46,562 nt of DNA from JBJHAX01 sp050480705 (GTDB lineage Bacteria > Actinomycetota > Nitriliruptoria > Nitriliruptorales > Nitriliruptoraceae). A program made the position numbers and the translations under genes. The notes under the pieces are model-generated. The model had not been told where the DNA came from, made no database searches, and saw nothing but the letters and a program-made list of their open reading frames with translations. The DNA lies in assembly GCA_050480705.1 (NCBI GenBank), contig JBJHAX010000015.1:1-46562 (forward strand). Direction: 5' to 3'. Below are positions 33,665 to 42,543 of the stretch, piece by piece (position 1 is the first letter of the stretch; each line of letters starts with the position of its first letter).

Positions 33665-33997
33665 GTTGTCCTTCGCATGATCAACATGCCTGCGCCAGGG
33701 CGCTGGGACGCCACGCAGGTCGTCCGAGCGCGCACCGCAGGCGCCTCAACCCGCGCGGACAGGCCGAACGGGCCGGCACCTCGAGAATCGAACGTGCCGC
33801 GCCCAGACTACGAGGCGGCGGGCCTGAACGCACGACCACGCACGCTGCGTGGCATCGGCCGACCGGGGACACTCGACCGTCGCGAACCCTCCACGGCGCC
33901 AGCGACACCCGGCGACACCAGCCTCGGCGGGTCACGGCGCTCGCGTGATGCGCGCGGCGGGATGGGGCCAGCCGTGACGAAACGCTAGGATGACGCC
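33665..33997. other. 333-base divergent intergenic region
   Basis: It separates the RodZ-like gene from the small membrane gene on the other strand. Open frames crossing it are out-of-phase shadows without ribosome sites. The only signal I can point to is TAGGAT at about 33987-33992, just before the ATG at 33998. It could be a -10 element or only the AGGA ribosome site. Otherwise I see nothing specific. Confidence 0.4.
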
Positions 33998-34261
33998 ATG
34001 AACACGACCAGGAAACTCACCCTCGTCGTCGCCGTCGTGCTCGCGTTGGCGATGCTCGCCGGACCCGCCGTCGCGGTGGAATCCGAACCTGCGCCATCGG
34101 ACGACGGCCACCGTGTCGCCATCGCCGAGACGCCGCGCGACCGCCTCGGGCTGCTTCTTCTCGGTTCGCTGGTATTCGGTTCCGGGGTTGCACTCATCAA
34201 CGCTCGCCGCCAGCTCAAGGGCGAACGACCGCAGGCCACCGGCGAGTTCCGCTGGCGCTGA
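33998..34261 (+). CDS. Small secreted or membrane protein
   Basis: 87 residues. The ATG has AGGA 7 bases upstream. A clear signal peptide (about 1-27, LTLVVAVVLALAMLAGPAVA/VE) is followed by a short acidic segment (PAPSDDGHR) and a second hydrophobic helix (about 50-66, LGLLLLGSLVFGSGVAL). The tail is basic (NARRQLKGERPQATGEFRWR), so the protein is probably anchored with its C-terminus inside. No family recognised. It is convergent with ftsK, 30 bases away, and divergent from the RodZ-like gene. Confidence 0.7.
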   Translation: MNTTRKLTLVVAVVLALAMLAGPAVAVESEPAPSDDGHRVAIAETPRDRLGLLLLGSLVFGSGVALINARRQLKGERPQATGEFRWR

Positions 34262-34291
34262 CCGGGATCCTGGTCACCGCCACCCGCCCGG

Positions 34292-36769
34292 CTACAGGCG
34301 CCCGTCCGACAGGGCCGCTTCGAGTTCCTCCGGACCCCAGTTCACCTCACGCGCCTTGGAGCCCTCGTTGGGGCCCACCGCGCCGATCTCCTCCAGTTCG
34401 TCCATGAGCCGACCGGCGCGCGCGAACCCGATCCGCAGCTTGCGCTGCAGCATCGACGTCGACCCCAGTCCGCTGGTGACGACCTGCTCGGCCGCGCGCC
34501 GCAGCAGCGCACCGTCGGAGTTGTCCTGGCCGTTTCGGGCCGTGTCGGCCCGTTCGGCGTCCGCGCCCTGTTTGAACACCGACTCGTCGAAATCGGCTTC
34601 GCGCTGGGCCTTGCAGAACGACACGATCGAGGCGACCTCGGACTCGGTGACCCAGCATCCCTGGAGGCGGGAGGGCTTGCCCTGATTGGCCGGCAGGAAC
34701 AGCATGTCGCCCTTGCCGACCAGTTTCTCCGCACCGTTGGCATCGAGGATGGTGCGCGAGTCGGTCTGTGACGCGACGGCCAGGGCGAGCCGCGAGGGGA
34801 TGTTGGCTTTGATCAGCCCGGTGATGACGTCGACCGACGGCCGCTGGGTCGCGATGATCATGTGGATGCCGACCGCCCGCGCCATCTGGGCGATGCGGCA
34901 GATCGCGTCCTCGACGTCGCGTGGAGCGATCAGCATCAGATCCGCGAGTTCGTCGATGACGAGCAGGATGTAGGGCAACTCGCTGGGTTCGATGTCGGTG
35001 CCGTCGGGGCCCGGCCGCGGTCCGATACGTCCGGCGCGCACGGCTTCGTTGTAGCCCTCGAGGTTGCGGTGACCCTCGTGCGCGAGGATCTCGTAGCGCT
35101 GTTCCATCTCCTTGACACACCACTGCACCGCGTCGGTCGCGCGGCGGGGATCGGTCACGACCGGTGACAGCAGGTGCGGCGCGCCCTGGTAGGCGCTGAG
35201 CTCGACACGCTTGGGGTCGATGAGGATCATGCGGACCTGGTCGGGACGCGTGCGCATGATCACCGAGGAGATCATGCCGTTGAGCGTCACCGATTTGCCC
35301 GACCCCGTCGCGCCGGACACGAGCAGGTGCGGCATCGTGGTCAGGTCGACCAGCGCGGTCCTGCCCGCGATGTCCACCCCCAGCGCGACCGTGAGCGGAT
35401 GGTCATCGTGCTGCGCATCGTCGGACGACAGCACGTCGCCGAGCGTGATCAGGTCTCGTTCCGGGTTGGGGACCTCAACACCGATCGCGGACTTTCCGGG
35501 GATCGGCGCAACGATGCGCACGTCGGGCGCAGCCAGCGCATAGGCGATGTCGTCGCCCATGTTCGCGACCTTCTTGACCTGTACTCCGGCGCCGAGCTCG
35601 ATCTCGAAGCGCGTCACCGTGGGCCCGCGCGACCAGCGCGCGACGGACGCGTCGACGCCGAACTGATCGAAGGTCTCCTGCAGCGCCCTGGTCTGCGCAG
35701 CGATCGTGCGTTCGGACTGCTGACGTCGACCGCGGCCGCGGGCGAGCAGGTCGAGGGGTGGCAGCTCGTAGTCCTCCCAGGACCGCGCCGGAGCGACCTT
35801 GCGCGCACGACCAGCTGGGCGCGTCGCACCGACGGTCGGCCGCCTCGGTGGCGTGGCCACGTCACGGTCCGTCTCGGACACATCGTCGGCCGGCACCGGC
35901 GGATCGTGCGCATCGGGCGCAGCCTCGGTGTCCGCGTGCACGTCGGCGCCAGCCAGCGTGGCCCGCGCACCCGCATCGGCCGGTGGCTGTGCGAACGGAT
36001 CAGCCGCGTCACCGCCGCGCCGCGGCACGCGCGACGTGGATTCGTCGGCGGCGCGCTCGTCCGCAGGCCGTGAGGCGAACCAGCGGCGCACAGCCGCAAG
36101 CCGCTCGGACAGCGGGGTCGGTGACATCACCGAGGAACCGACGAGCACGAACGCGACGAGCACCGCAGCGGCTCCCCAGACCGACAGCGCCCAGGTCAGC
36201 GGTGCCGCGACGGCCCAACCCGCGAGCCCGCCGGCGACACGCAGACCCGCGATGCCTTCGGACGGATCGGGCGAGCCCAGCGCGAGATGGGCGCCGCCGA
36301 GCAGCCCGACGAGCACGAGTATCCCCCCGGCGACGACCCTGCCGACGTCCGGGCCGGGCCGGCCGATCAACATGGCCAGCCCGAACCACGCGAGCAGCAC
36401 CGGAACGGCGTGGCCGGCCAGGCCCAGCAGGCCCCGGACGGCCACTTCGACGGCTTCGCCGACCGGTCCGGCAGCGGCCGCATACACCGCCAGGCCGCTC
36501 AACACCGCGGCGAGCACCAGCAGGATGCCACCGACGTCCCGGCGCTGGGGGCCCAGTCGTGACGCAACACCTCGTTGTTTCGAGGCCGTGCCACGGGCGC
36601 CGGACGCCGAACGACCACCCCGTGAGGAGTTCGACGATGCGCCGCCACGGGAGCCGCCACGTGGCGACCCACCCGAGGATGCCGCGCGGCCGTTGGTGGC
36701 GCGCGCCCGGGATGTGCCGCGCGTCGACGACGGGGACCTGCGGGTCGTGGAAGTCGAACGGGATGCCAC
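34292..36769 (-). CDS. ftsK: DNA translocase FtsK/SpoIIIE
   Basis: 825 residues from the GTG at 36769, with AGGAG 9 bases upstream; the frame is open to 36859 but that would run through a 13-bp hairpin. FtsK pumps chromosome termini through the septum. A Ser/Arg/Gly-rich N-terminus (1-78) precedes four or five membrane helices (about 80-214). A Pro/Asp-rich linker (215-330) follows, then the alpha/beta motor: Walker A GATGSGKS (486-493), RMILIDPKR, and LVIDELADLM as Walker B. The C-terminal gamma winged-helix domain (about 765-825) has SMLQRKLRIGFARAGRLMDELE, which reads KOPS/SRS DNA. The length is that of short actinomycete FtsK. It follows rnj on the same strand. Confidence 0.96.
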   Translation of the reverse strand: MASRSTSTTRRSPSSTRGTSRARATNGRAASSGGSPRGGSRGGASSNSSRGGRSASGARGTASKQRGVASRLGPQRRDVGGILLVLAAVLSGLAVYAAAAGPVGEAVEVAVRGLLGLAGHAVPVLLAWFGLAMLIGRPGPDVGRVVAGGILVLVGLLGGAHLALGSPDPSEGIAGLRVAGGLAGWAVAAPLTWALSVWGAAAVLVAFVLVGSSVMSPTPLSERLAAVRRWFASRPADERAADESTSRVPRRGGDAADPFAQPPADAGARATLAGADVHADTEAAPDAHDPPVPADDVSETDRDVATPPRRPTVGATRPAGRARKVAPARSWEDYELPPLDLLARGRGRRQQSERTIAAQTRALQETFDQFGVDASVARWSRGPTVTRFEIELGAGVQVKKVANMGDDIAYALAAPDVRIVAPIPGKSAIGVEVPNPERDLITLGDVLSSDDAQHDDHPLTVALGVDIAGRTALVDLTTMPHLLVSGATGSGKSVTLNGMISSVIMRTRPDQVRMILIDPKRVELSAYQGAPHLLSPVVTDPRRATDAVQWCVKEMEQRYEILAHEGHRNLEGYNEAVRAGRIGPRPGPDGTDIEPSELPYILLVIDELADLMLIAPRDVEDAICRIAQMARAVGIHMIIATQRPSVDVITGLIKANIPSRLALAVASQTDSRTILDANGAEKLVGKGDMLFLPANQGKPSRLQGCWVTESEVASIVSFCKAQREADFDESVFKQGADAERADTARNGQDNSDGALLRRAAEQVVTSGLGSTSMLQRKLRIGFARAGRLMDELEEIGAVGPNEGSKAREVNWGPEELEAALSDGRL

Positions 36770-36781
36770 GAGGGCGCACTC

Positions 36782-36814
36782 CTGGAGTCGGCGAACAACG
36801 GTCGCCGACTCCAG
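36782..36814 (-). promoter_or_regulatory. 13-bp perfect inverted repeat touching the ftsK ribosome-binding site
   Basis: Arms 36782-36794 and 36802-36814 are exact reverse complements around a 7-base loop. In the ftsK mRNA the 3' arm ends in CTCCAG and the AGGAG ribosome site begins on its last two bases, so the folded hairpin abuts and partly covers the site. It lies 85 bases downstream of the rnj stop. It could be an rnj terminator, an RNase processing stem, or a translational or transcriptional control element for ftsK. Confidence 0.7.
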
Positions 36815-36898
36815 CGTAGCCCGAGACCACGACAGTGGAACTACATCGGCGTCACCCACCGGATCCAGCTGTTTACACGGGTACGCCCCGCGTGAAGC

Positions 36899-38581
36899 TC
36901 ACGCGTCCTGCACGATCGGCAGAATGAACGGCCGGCGGCCCGTACGTTCGCGCCAGAAGCGTCCCAGTGCCTGCACGACGCGACGCTGCACTGCGGCGGT
37001 GTCCTCGAACGTCGGCGAGGAGAGCTGCGCGAGCTCGTCATCGACCGCCGTGCGCGCCTCTTCGAGAATCTCGTCGGCCGCCTCGTGGAACACCACACCC
37101 TTCTGCGTGACGACGGTCTCACCTGCGACGCGGCGCTTGTGGGTGTCGATGGTGACCACGCAGATGCAGATCCCGTCCTCGCCGATGCGGCGCCGGTCAC
37201 GCAGCAGCGCAGGTCCGACGTCGTCGAGCAGCCCGTCGATGTAGACGTGGCTGGTGGGAACCGGTTCAGCGCGGGTCACCCGCCCGTCGATGAGCGCGAC
37301 GGTGTCGCCGTCTTCGCAGATGATGACCTGCTCGTCGGGACATCCGGTCATCACCGCGATGTCGCGATGAGCACGCAGATGGCGGTGTTCGCCGTGGACC
37401 GGCACCACGTACTCGGGTTCGACGATGTTGTGGAACAGGGTCAGGTCTTCGCGGCTCGCATGACCCGAGACGTGCACCGGCGCCACACCTCGGTGCACCA
37501 CGGTGCATCCACGCCGCGACAGGTTGTTGATCGAACGGAACACGGCCTGTTCGTTGCCCGGGATGAGGCTCGACGCAAGGATCACCAGGTCGCCGTCGCC
37601 GACCTCGAGCTGGCGGTGCTCACCCGCAGCCATGAGGCTCAAGGCGGAGAACGGCTCGCCTTGTGACCCGGTGCACACCACCACGAGCTCGCGGCGGTCG
37701 TAGTCGCCGACGTCGGCGAGGTCGACGACAAGATCGGGATCCAGATCGAGATACCCGAGTTCGGCGGCGATCCCCATGTTGCGCACCATGGACCGGCCCA
37801 CGAAGACGGGCCGGCGGCCGACGGCGGTCGCCGCGTCGAGGACCTGCTGGATGCGGTGGACGTGCGAGGCGAACGACGCGACCACCACGAGCCCATCGGC
37901 GTCCGAGATCTGTTCGCGGATGCTCGCGCCGACGGTGCGTTCGGTCGGCACGTGACCGGGCTGGTCCGCACCGGTCGAATCGGCGAGCAGCAGGTCGACG
38001 CCTTCGTCGCCGAGACGGGCAAAGTGCGCGAGATCCGTCGGGCGGCCGTCGATGGGGCTCTGGTCGAGCTTGAAGTCGCCGGTGTGGACGATCAGCCCGT
38101 GGGGGGTGCGGAACGCGAAGGCCACGCCGTCGGGAATCGAGTGGCTCACCTGGACGGGCTCGGCCTGCAGGCGTCCGCGCTCGATCACCTCGCCCGGCTC
38201 CACCTCGATCATCTCGAGCTCGGGCAGATCGTCCCACTCGTCGAGGATCGCCTCGCAGAACGCCAGGGTGAGCCGGGTGCCGTACACCGGCAGGCTGCGC
38301 CCGAGATCACGCACCAGGTACGGCAGTGCCCCGACGTGGTCGAGGTGGCCGTGGGTGAGAAAGATCGCGTCGACGTCATCGGCGCGCTCGACGACCCACG
38401 ACCAGTCCGGAAGGATCAGATCGACACCGAGATCCTCTTCATCGGGGAACAGCACGCCGACGTCGACGATCACCAGGCGCCCATCGACTTCGATCGTGGC
38501 CATGTTGCGGCCGATCTCGCCAAGGCCTCCCAGGAACGAGAGCACAACCGGCGATGCGTCCGATCGTCCGGATTCGGTCAT
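36899..38581 (-). CDS. rnj: Ribonuclease J (metallo-beta-lactamase / beta-CASP)
   Basis: 560 residues. RNase J is a 5'-3' exonuclease and endonuclease of mRNA decay and rRNA maturation. The metallo-beta-lactamase motif is HGHLDH (77-82, FLTHGHLDHVGALPYLV). HSIPDGVAFAFRTPHGLIVHTGDFKLD supplies further metal ligands, and HVSGHASREDL and VPVHGEHRHL belong to the beta-CASP and C-terminal parts. The last 100 residues are the RNase J C-terminal domain. The ATG overlaps the dapA stop as ATGA, so dapA-rnj form an operon as in other actinomycetes. It precedes ftsK with a 129-base gap that carries a strong hairpin. Confidence 0.96.
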   Translation of the reverse strand: MTESGRSDASPVVLSFLGGLGEIGRNMATIEVDGRLVIVDVGVLFPDEEDLGVDLILPDWSWVVERADDVDAIFLTHGHLDHVGALPYLVRDLGRSLPVYGTRLTLAFCEAILDEWDDLPELEMIEVEPGEVIERGRLQAEPVQVSHSIPDGVAFAFRTPHGLIVHTGDFKLDQSPIDGRPTDLAHFARLGDEGVDLLLADSTGADQPGHVPTERTVGASIREQISDADGLVVVASFASHVHRIQQVLDAATAVGRRPVFVGRSMVRNMGIAAELGYLDLDPDLVVDLADVGDYDRRELVVVCTGSQGEPFSALSLMAAGEHRQLEVGDGDLVILASSLIPGNEQAVFRSINNLSRRGCTVVHRGVAPVHVSGHASREDLTLFHNIVEPEYVVPVHGEHRHLRAHRDIAVMTGCPDEQVIICEDGDTVALIDGRVTRAEPVPTSHVYIDGLLDDVGPALLRDRRRIGEDGICICVVTIDTHKRRVAGETVVTQKGVVFHEAADEILEEARTAVDDELAQLSSPTFEDTAAVQRRVVQALGRFWRERTGRRPFILPIVQDA

Positions 38582-39498
38582 CGGTCGCCCGCGAGACGTT
38601 CGTAGGCGTCCACAACAGCGTCCACGACCCCTGGGGATGCATCAGCGAGCGGCCCGCGCACGGGGCCACCCGGCAGCCCAAGGCGTGTGAGCGCGCCCTT
38701 CAGTGGCGCCGGCGACGGTTCGGCGAACAGGGCACGGTGCAGCGGCAGGCACGCGAGATGCAGATCCCGCGCACGTGCAGGGTCGGTCGGAAAGGACGCC
38801 ACCATCGCTGCGATCTCGGGACCGGCAAGGTGTGCGGCGACCGACACGACGCCGCTGGCGCCCACCGCGAGCTCAGCGAGGTTGGCCTCGTCTGCGCCGC
38901 ACCACACCCCGAACCCTCCGGGTGCATCGGCCGTCGCAGCGAGCACATCACCGATCTTTCCCACGTCGGTGGTCGCATCCTTGACGCCGACGATGTTCTC
39001 GACCGAGGCGAGCTCGATGAGGGTCGGTGTCTCGATGGCGCGTCCGGTGCGAAACGGGATGTCATAGAGCATCACGGGCAGATGGGTGGCTTCGGCGGCA
39101 CGGGTGAAGTGGGCGAGCAGGCCGTCCTGGGAGGGGCGGTTGTAGTAGGGGGTGACGACCAGCACCGCAGCCGCACCACTCGTGCTCGCGCGTTCGGTCG
39201 CCTCGACGGTCGAACGCGTGGCGTAGCTGCCCGTGCCCATCATGACGGTGGCGTCGTCGCCGACCTCATCGAGCACCGCATCGAGAAGCCGCCAGGCCTC
39301 GTCGCCGTGCAGCGTCGGTGACTCGCCGGTGGTGCCGTTGACCAGCAGCGTCTGCGTACCGGTGCTGACCAGGTGCCGGGCCAGGCGGGCAGCGCCGGGA
39401 AGGTCGAGAGCTCCCGCATCATCGAACGGTGTGGCCATCGCGGTGACCACGCGCCCGATGCCGTCGGGCAGCGTCGTCCAGCCGGAGTCGCTGGGCAT
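38578..39498 (-). CDS. dapA: 4-hydroxy-tetrahydrodipicolinate synthase
   Basis: 306 residues. DapA condenses pyruvate with aspartate semialdehyde, the first step of the lysine/DAP branch. The Schiff-base lysine is K173 (IVGVKDATTD), with NGTTGES (T56, T57), TPYYNRPSQ (Y118), LYDIPFRTG (Y145, R150) completing the site. I chose the ATG at 39498, which has AGGTG 6 bases upstream. The longer frame begins with TTG at 39522 without a ribosome site. A minus-strand TAGGAT at 39552-39557 is a possible -10 element. The stop overlaps the rnj start. Confidence 0.96.
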   Translation of the reverse strand: MPSDSGWTTLPDGIGRVVTAMATPFDDAGALDLPGAARLARHLVSTGTQTLLVNGTTGESPTLHGDEAWRLLDAVLDEVGDDATVMMGTGSYATRSTVEATERASTSGAAAVLVVTPYYNRPSQDGLLAHFTRAAEATHLPVMLYDIPFRTGRAIETPTLIELASVENIVGVKDATTDVGKIGDVLAATADAPGGFGVWCGADEANLAELAVGASGVVSVAAHLAGPEIAAMVASFPTDPARARDLHLACLPLHRALFAEPSPAPLKGALTRLGLPGGPVRGPLADASPGVVDAVVDAYERLAGDR

Positions 39499-39605
39499 TC
39501 CGGACACCTGTTCGTCGTTCAACGCGGGGGACGGTCGAAGGTGATGGTCCTATCCTAACGAGGACACCCGTAACCGTCGCGGCCAGGGGAAGCGGGCTGG
39601 ACACC

Positions 39606-40364
39606 GTGTTCGTCGCCACGCTGCTGATCGCCCATGCCGGTCCGGGTTCGACGTGGCAGGCGGCCGTCGTCGTCGCCGGCATCGTGCTCGCCGTCGAGGT
39701 GGCACTGGTCGCCGCTGGCCGGCTCAGCGTGACCGAACCCGGCGACCTGCCGCTGCCGTTCGCGGTGGCCCTCGCCGCGGGATCCGTCGGTGTGCTCGGA
39801 CACACCTGGATCTCCGACGGCATCGGCTGGGGCCTGCCGCTCGCGATCGTCGCCGCGTCGGCACTACTGCTGGCCGCATTCACTCCGATGTCGCTCGAGC
39901 CGCTGGCACCGCTGAACATGGCCGCGGTAGCGCTCGCCGTCGTCTCGATCGTCCTGCTCACACGACCGTTGACAATCGCCCTGCACCCACCCGCTGAGCT
40001 GCTGCCCCTGTCCGACGACGCCGAGGTGACGATCGCCGAACCCACCGGGGACGAAATCCTGCCCGCAGGGCCGACCGAGGTGACCGTCGCGGTCGACGGC
40101 GGCAGCATCGGGCCGGTGTTCACCCCGCTGGGCGAACTTTCCGACGATCCGGAGGAAGCGGGTTCACTCGCTGTGACCGTCAACGGCGAGCGCGTCGAGG
40201 TGTCCTGGCAGGACACCTGCACGGTCGCCGCACCCTGCGATGAGGTCACCTTCGAGATCGACCTGCCCGCAGGCGACCACGACCTCGTCGTCGAGTTCAC
40301 CCGTGGCGACGGCACACCCCTGTCACCGTTCGTCGCCGACAGGGTGTCCGTCGTCGCCGAGTGA
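39606..40364 (+). CDS. Membrane protein with extracellular Ig-like C-terminal domain
   Basis: 252 residues, GTG start; the ribosome site is weak so the exact start is uncertain. Four hydrophobic helices (about 16-38, 50-70, 77-93 and 103-125) are followed by a soluble domain (about 137-250) of beta-rich, Asp/Val/Thr-rich sequence: LPAGPTEVTVAVDGG, LAVTVNGERVEVSW, VTFEIDLPAGDHDLVVEF. C205 and C211 could form a disulfide. The pattern looks like a bacterial Ig-like or carboxypeptidase-regulatory fold, probably outside the cell. No named family recognised. It is divergent from dapA and convergent, 8 bases apart, with the next small membrane gene. Confidence 0.65.
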   Translation: MFVATLLIAHAGPGSTWQAAVVVAGIVLAVEVALVAAGRLSVTEPGDLPLPFAVALAAGSVGVLGHTWISDGIGWGLPLAIVAASALLLAAFTPMSLEPLAPLNMAAVALAVVSIVLLTRPLTIALHPPAELLPLSDDAEVTIAEPTGDEILPAGPTEVTVAVDGGSIGPVFTPLGELSDDPEEAGSLAVTVNGERVEVSWQDTCTVAAPCDEVTFEIDLPAGDHDLVVEFTRGDGTPLSPFVADRVSVVAE

Positions 40365-40372
40365 GGCGCCTG

Positions 40373-40747
40373 TCAGGAACGCGGGCCGCGCACCGTCGTA
40401 TAGGCGTAGGCCCCGACGACCACGAACGCGACCACCTGCTGGGTCAGTGTCGAGGGCAGCACGGGCAGCGTCGGCAACCATTCGGCGGCACGGGTCGGCA
40501 CCGTCGGAAGCGTCACCAGGAGCACCAGCACACCGCCGACGAGCGGCACCGTGCGATCTCGGGCGCCGGCAGCAACCGCGGCAGCGGCAACCACCCCGAC
40601 CGCCACGTAGCACGCAATCGGCCACCAGATGCTCGTCTCGCCGTCGCGCTGGTGCGCCTGCTGCAGGATGCGCGCCAGATCGAGCAGAAGTAGCGGCACG
40701 ATTCCGGCGATCAGCCCCCAGATGATCGATCCCAGTCGGCCCTTCAT
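40373..40747 (-). CDS. Small four-helix membrane protein coupled to thyX
   Basis: 124 residues. The ATG overlaps the thyX stop (ATGA), so it is translationally coupled to it. Four hydrophobic segments lie at about 7-25, 41-60, 67-85 and 99-117, with a short loop (ARILQQAHQRDGETSIWW) between the first two. No named family recognised and no charged catalytic motif seen. Coupling to thyX suggests a shared transcript but not necessarily a shared function. Confidence 0.7.
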   Translation of the reverse strand: MKGRLGSIIWGLIAGIVPLLLLDLARILQQAHQRDGETSIWWPIACYVAVGVVAAAAVAAGARDRTVPLVGGVLVLLVTLPTVPTRAAEWLPTLPVLPSTLTQQVVAFVVVGAYAYTTVRGPRS

Positions 40748-42342
40748 GCGTCCTCCTGTCGTCGCCGTTCGCGCCGCTGTTCAGCGGCGCGCTCTGCTTC
40801 GAGACGCTCCAGGTCGCTCGCACCGTGGTCGACGTGCACCATCGCGTCCGCGATCGCCGTGTGGCCGGCCTCGTCACGGATCAGTCGGTGCATCTCCTGC
40901 ACGATCCGCCGGTACTGCGGGTGCCCCTGCGGTGTCGAGCGCAGCTCGAGCATCTGCATGGCGGCACGTGCGTTCAGCTGCATCACGTAGCGGACACGAT
41001 AGGCGAAGCACACCGCGTACTGGGCTTGAACCGGATGGTCGGCATGCAGCAGCTCGTAGAGATGCGCCGACCGGTCGAGCGCGCGATGCCAGCGGTCGGC
41101 CACTCCCGCTTCCTCGAGTTCAGGCGGTGTCTCGTACCCGTGCTCGACCGTGAGGTCCTGCCACTCGATCGTCAGCATGCGGTGACGCTGCAGATCCCGG
41201 AACCCGCCGTAGTCGGCGAGCACGTCGAAGCGGTACCACACGCGTTCGAAGGCCCTTCCCGGGCGGTGACGCCGGTTCGCGCGCTCCCCCAGGTAGGCCT
41301 GCAGCACCTGAGCGCGCCGGTCGGCAGGCCAGGTCCTGACCTGGTCAGCGAGCTGCTGCTCGCCTATCGCGACGTGCGGATACAGCGCTGCGGTGACCAG
41401 CGCGACCTCTGCGTCGACCGGATCGTCCGGCGAGGCCTCCACCAGCGTGACCAGAGCGGCTGGTTCGGGTGAGGCGTCCACGAGCGACTCGGCGAGTTGC
41501 CGTGTCGCCTGGCGGGTCGACGCGAGATACTCCGACCAGGCCACCCCGCGGTCGGGGCGGTCGACACGCGTGAGAAACGACGGGATGACGCGACGCAGCT
41601 CGGCAAGCAGGGCCGCAGCCACCTGTTGCGATTCGGCCAGCGCGTCGGAGCGCAACCTGAGCAGCAGCTGTTCGTAGGCCTGGCCCGACGCGAACATGCC
41701 GACGTTCGCGCACGTCGCCGCCGGCAGCATCCCGCGCAGCAGATCGAGGGCCTTGGCGCGTGTCGCCGCCGCATACACCCCCTCGGAGGTGTCGGTGTCG
41801 CGTGGCCAGCGTCGACGCACCCAGTCGGTGACCACCGGCACGCATGCCGCGTAGTCGTCGAAGACCTCGTCGAGTGTGCGTTCGTACACGGCGGCGTGGG
41901 CACCAGCCATCACGTCGCGGTCGCGGTGATAGCGGTAGCGGCCACCAGGCTTGGCGTCGAATGCGATGTAGCGGGTCGACTGCTCCAGATAGGCGGCGAG
42001 CCGGCCCCATTCGATCCGTTTGGTCATCAGGTTGGAGACGTTCTCGAGGGCGACGTGGGCGCCACCGAGTTGCGCGACGGAGTCGTCGCCGTACGCGTCG
42101 AAGACCCGTTCGTAGAGCCGTTCGGCGCGACCGGCCGGGTCGCCCTGTTCGAGATCGTCGGCGAACTCGTCGAGGAACAGCTCTTTGAGCGAGCCGCCGT
42201 AGCGCGAATAGCGCGCGAACAGGGCGCCTTTGACGACCTCGGGAAGGTCGGTGAGCGCGAAGACGTCACCGTCGACGTCGGTGAGATGCCGTGCGAGCCG
42301 TTCCCGGTCCGCCTCGTCGAAGCCTGCGACGGTGTCGGACAC
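40744..42342 (-). CDS. thyX: Double-domain ThyX-family (flavin-dependent thymidylate synthase-like) protein
   Basis: 532 residues, about twice canonical ThyX. The GTG at 42342 follows GAGGTGACC; the frame is open to 42381. ThyX makes dTMP from dUMP with FAD. The chain is an internal duplication. In the first half the motif position reads W112-G-R ... E120-Q-S-T-R-Y125, so RHR is lost but E, S122, R124 and Y125 are kept. In the second half it reads R386-H-R ... D396-L-T398, so RHR is kept but S and R are lost. The second half also keeps LNARAAMQMLELR (457-468), where the first has ASGQAYEQLLLRLR. The gene is at the usual thyX position near dapA-rnj. Activity of this form is not certain, and a non-synthase flavoprotein is possible. 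Confidence 0.82.
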   Translation of the reverse strand: MSDTVAGFDEADRERLARHLTDVDGDVFALTDLPEVVKGALFARYSRYGGSLKELFLDEFADDLEQGDPAGRAERLYERVFDAYGDDSVAQLGGAHVALENVSNLMTKRIEWGRLAAYLEQSTRYIAFDAKPGGRYRYHRDRDVMAGAHAAVYERTLDEVFDDYAACVPVVTDWVRRRWPRDTDTSEGVYAAATRAKALDLLRGMLPAATCANVGMFASGQAYEQLLLRLRSDALAESQQVAAALLAELRRVIPSFLTRVDRPDRGVAWSEYLASTRQATRQLAESLVDASPEPAALVTLVEASPDDPVDAEVALVTAALYPHVAIGEQQLADQVRTWPADRRAQVLQAYLGERANRRHRPGRAFERVWYRFDVLADYGGFRDLQRHRMLTIEWQDLTVEHGYETPPELEEAGVADRWHRALDRSAHLYELLHADHPVQAQYAVCFAYRVRYVMQLNARAAMQMLELRSTPQGHPQYRRIVQEMHRLIRDEAGHTAIADAMVHVDHGASDLERLEAERAAEQRRERRRQEDA

Positions 42343-42543
42343 GGTCACCTCGCGCGGGAGTCGGCGTCGGGCGCATCTCACGCCGGGCGGCTCACGTCAC
42401 GCCGGCCCTGCGCGGCAGGCGCCTACCATGAGGCCGTCGCGGACCATCCGCGAACACGTCCCGCGATCGTCGCGCCGACGGCCCGACCGAGCCTATCGGC
42501 GCGGCCTTGGGCGCAGCCGATCCCATGTCCGCATGGAGGCTCC

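Noticed and set aside
31820..33988. A 722-codon plus-strand frame across rimO and the RodZ-like gene
   Set aside because: It is antisense to two genes with diagnostic motifs and runs through their intergenic gap, with no ribosome site or family pattern.
41497..42543. The upstream 349 codons of the frame that contains the ABC exporter
   Set aside because: They are antisense to thyX. The exporter family begins near 42544, where a GGAGG site is present.
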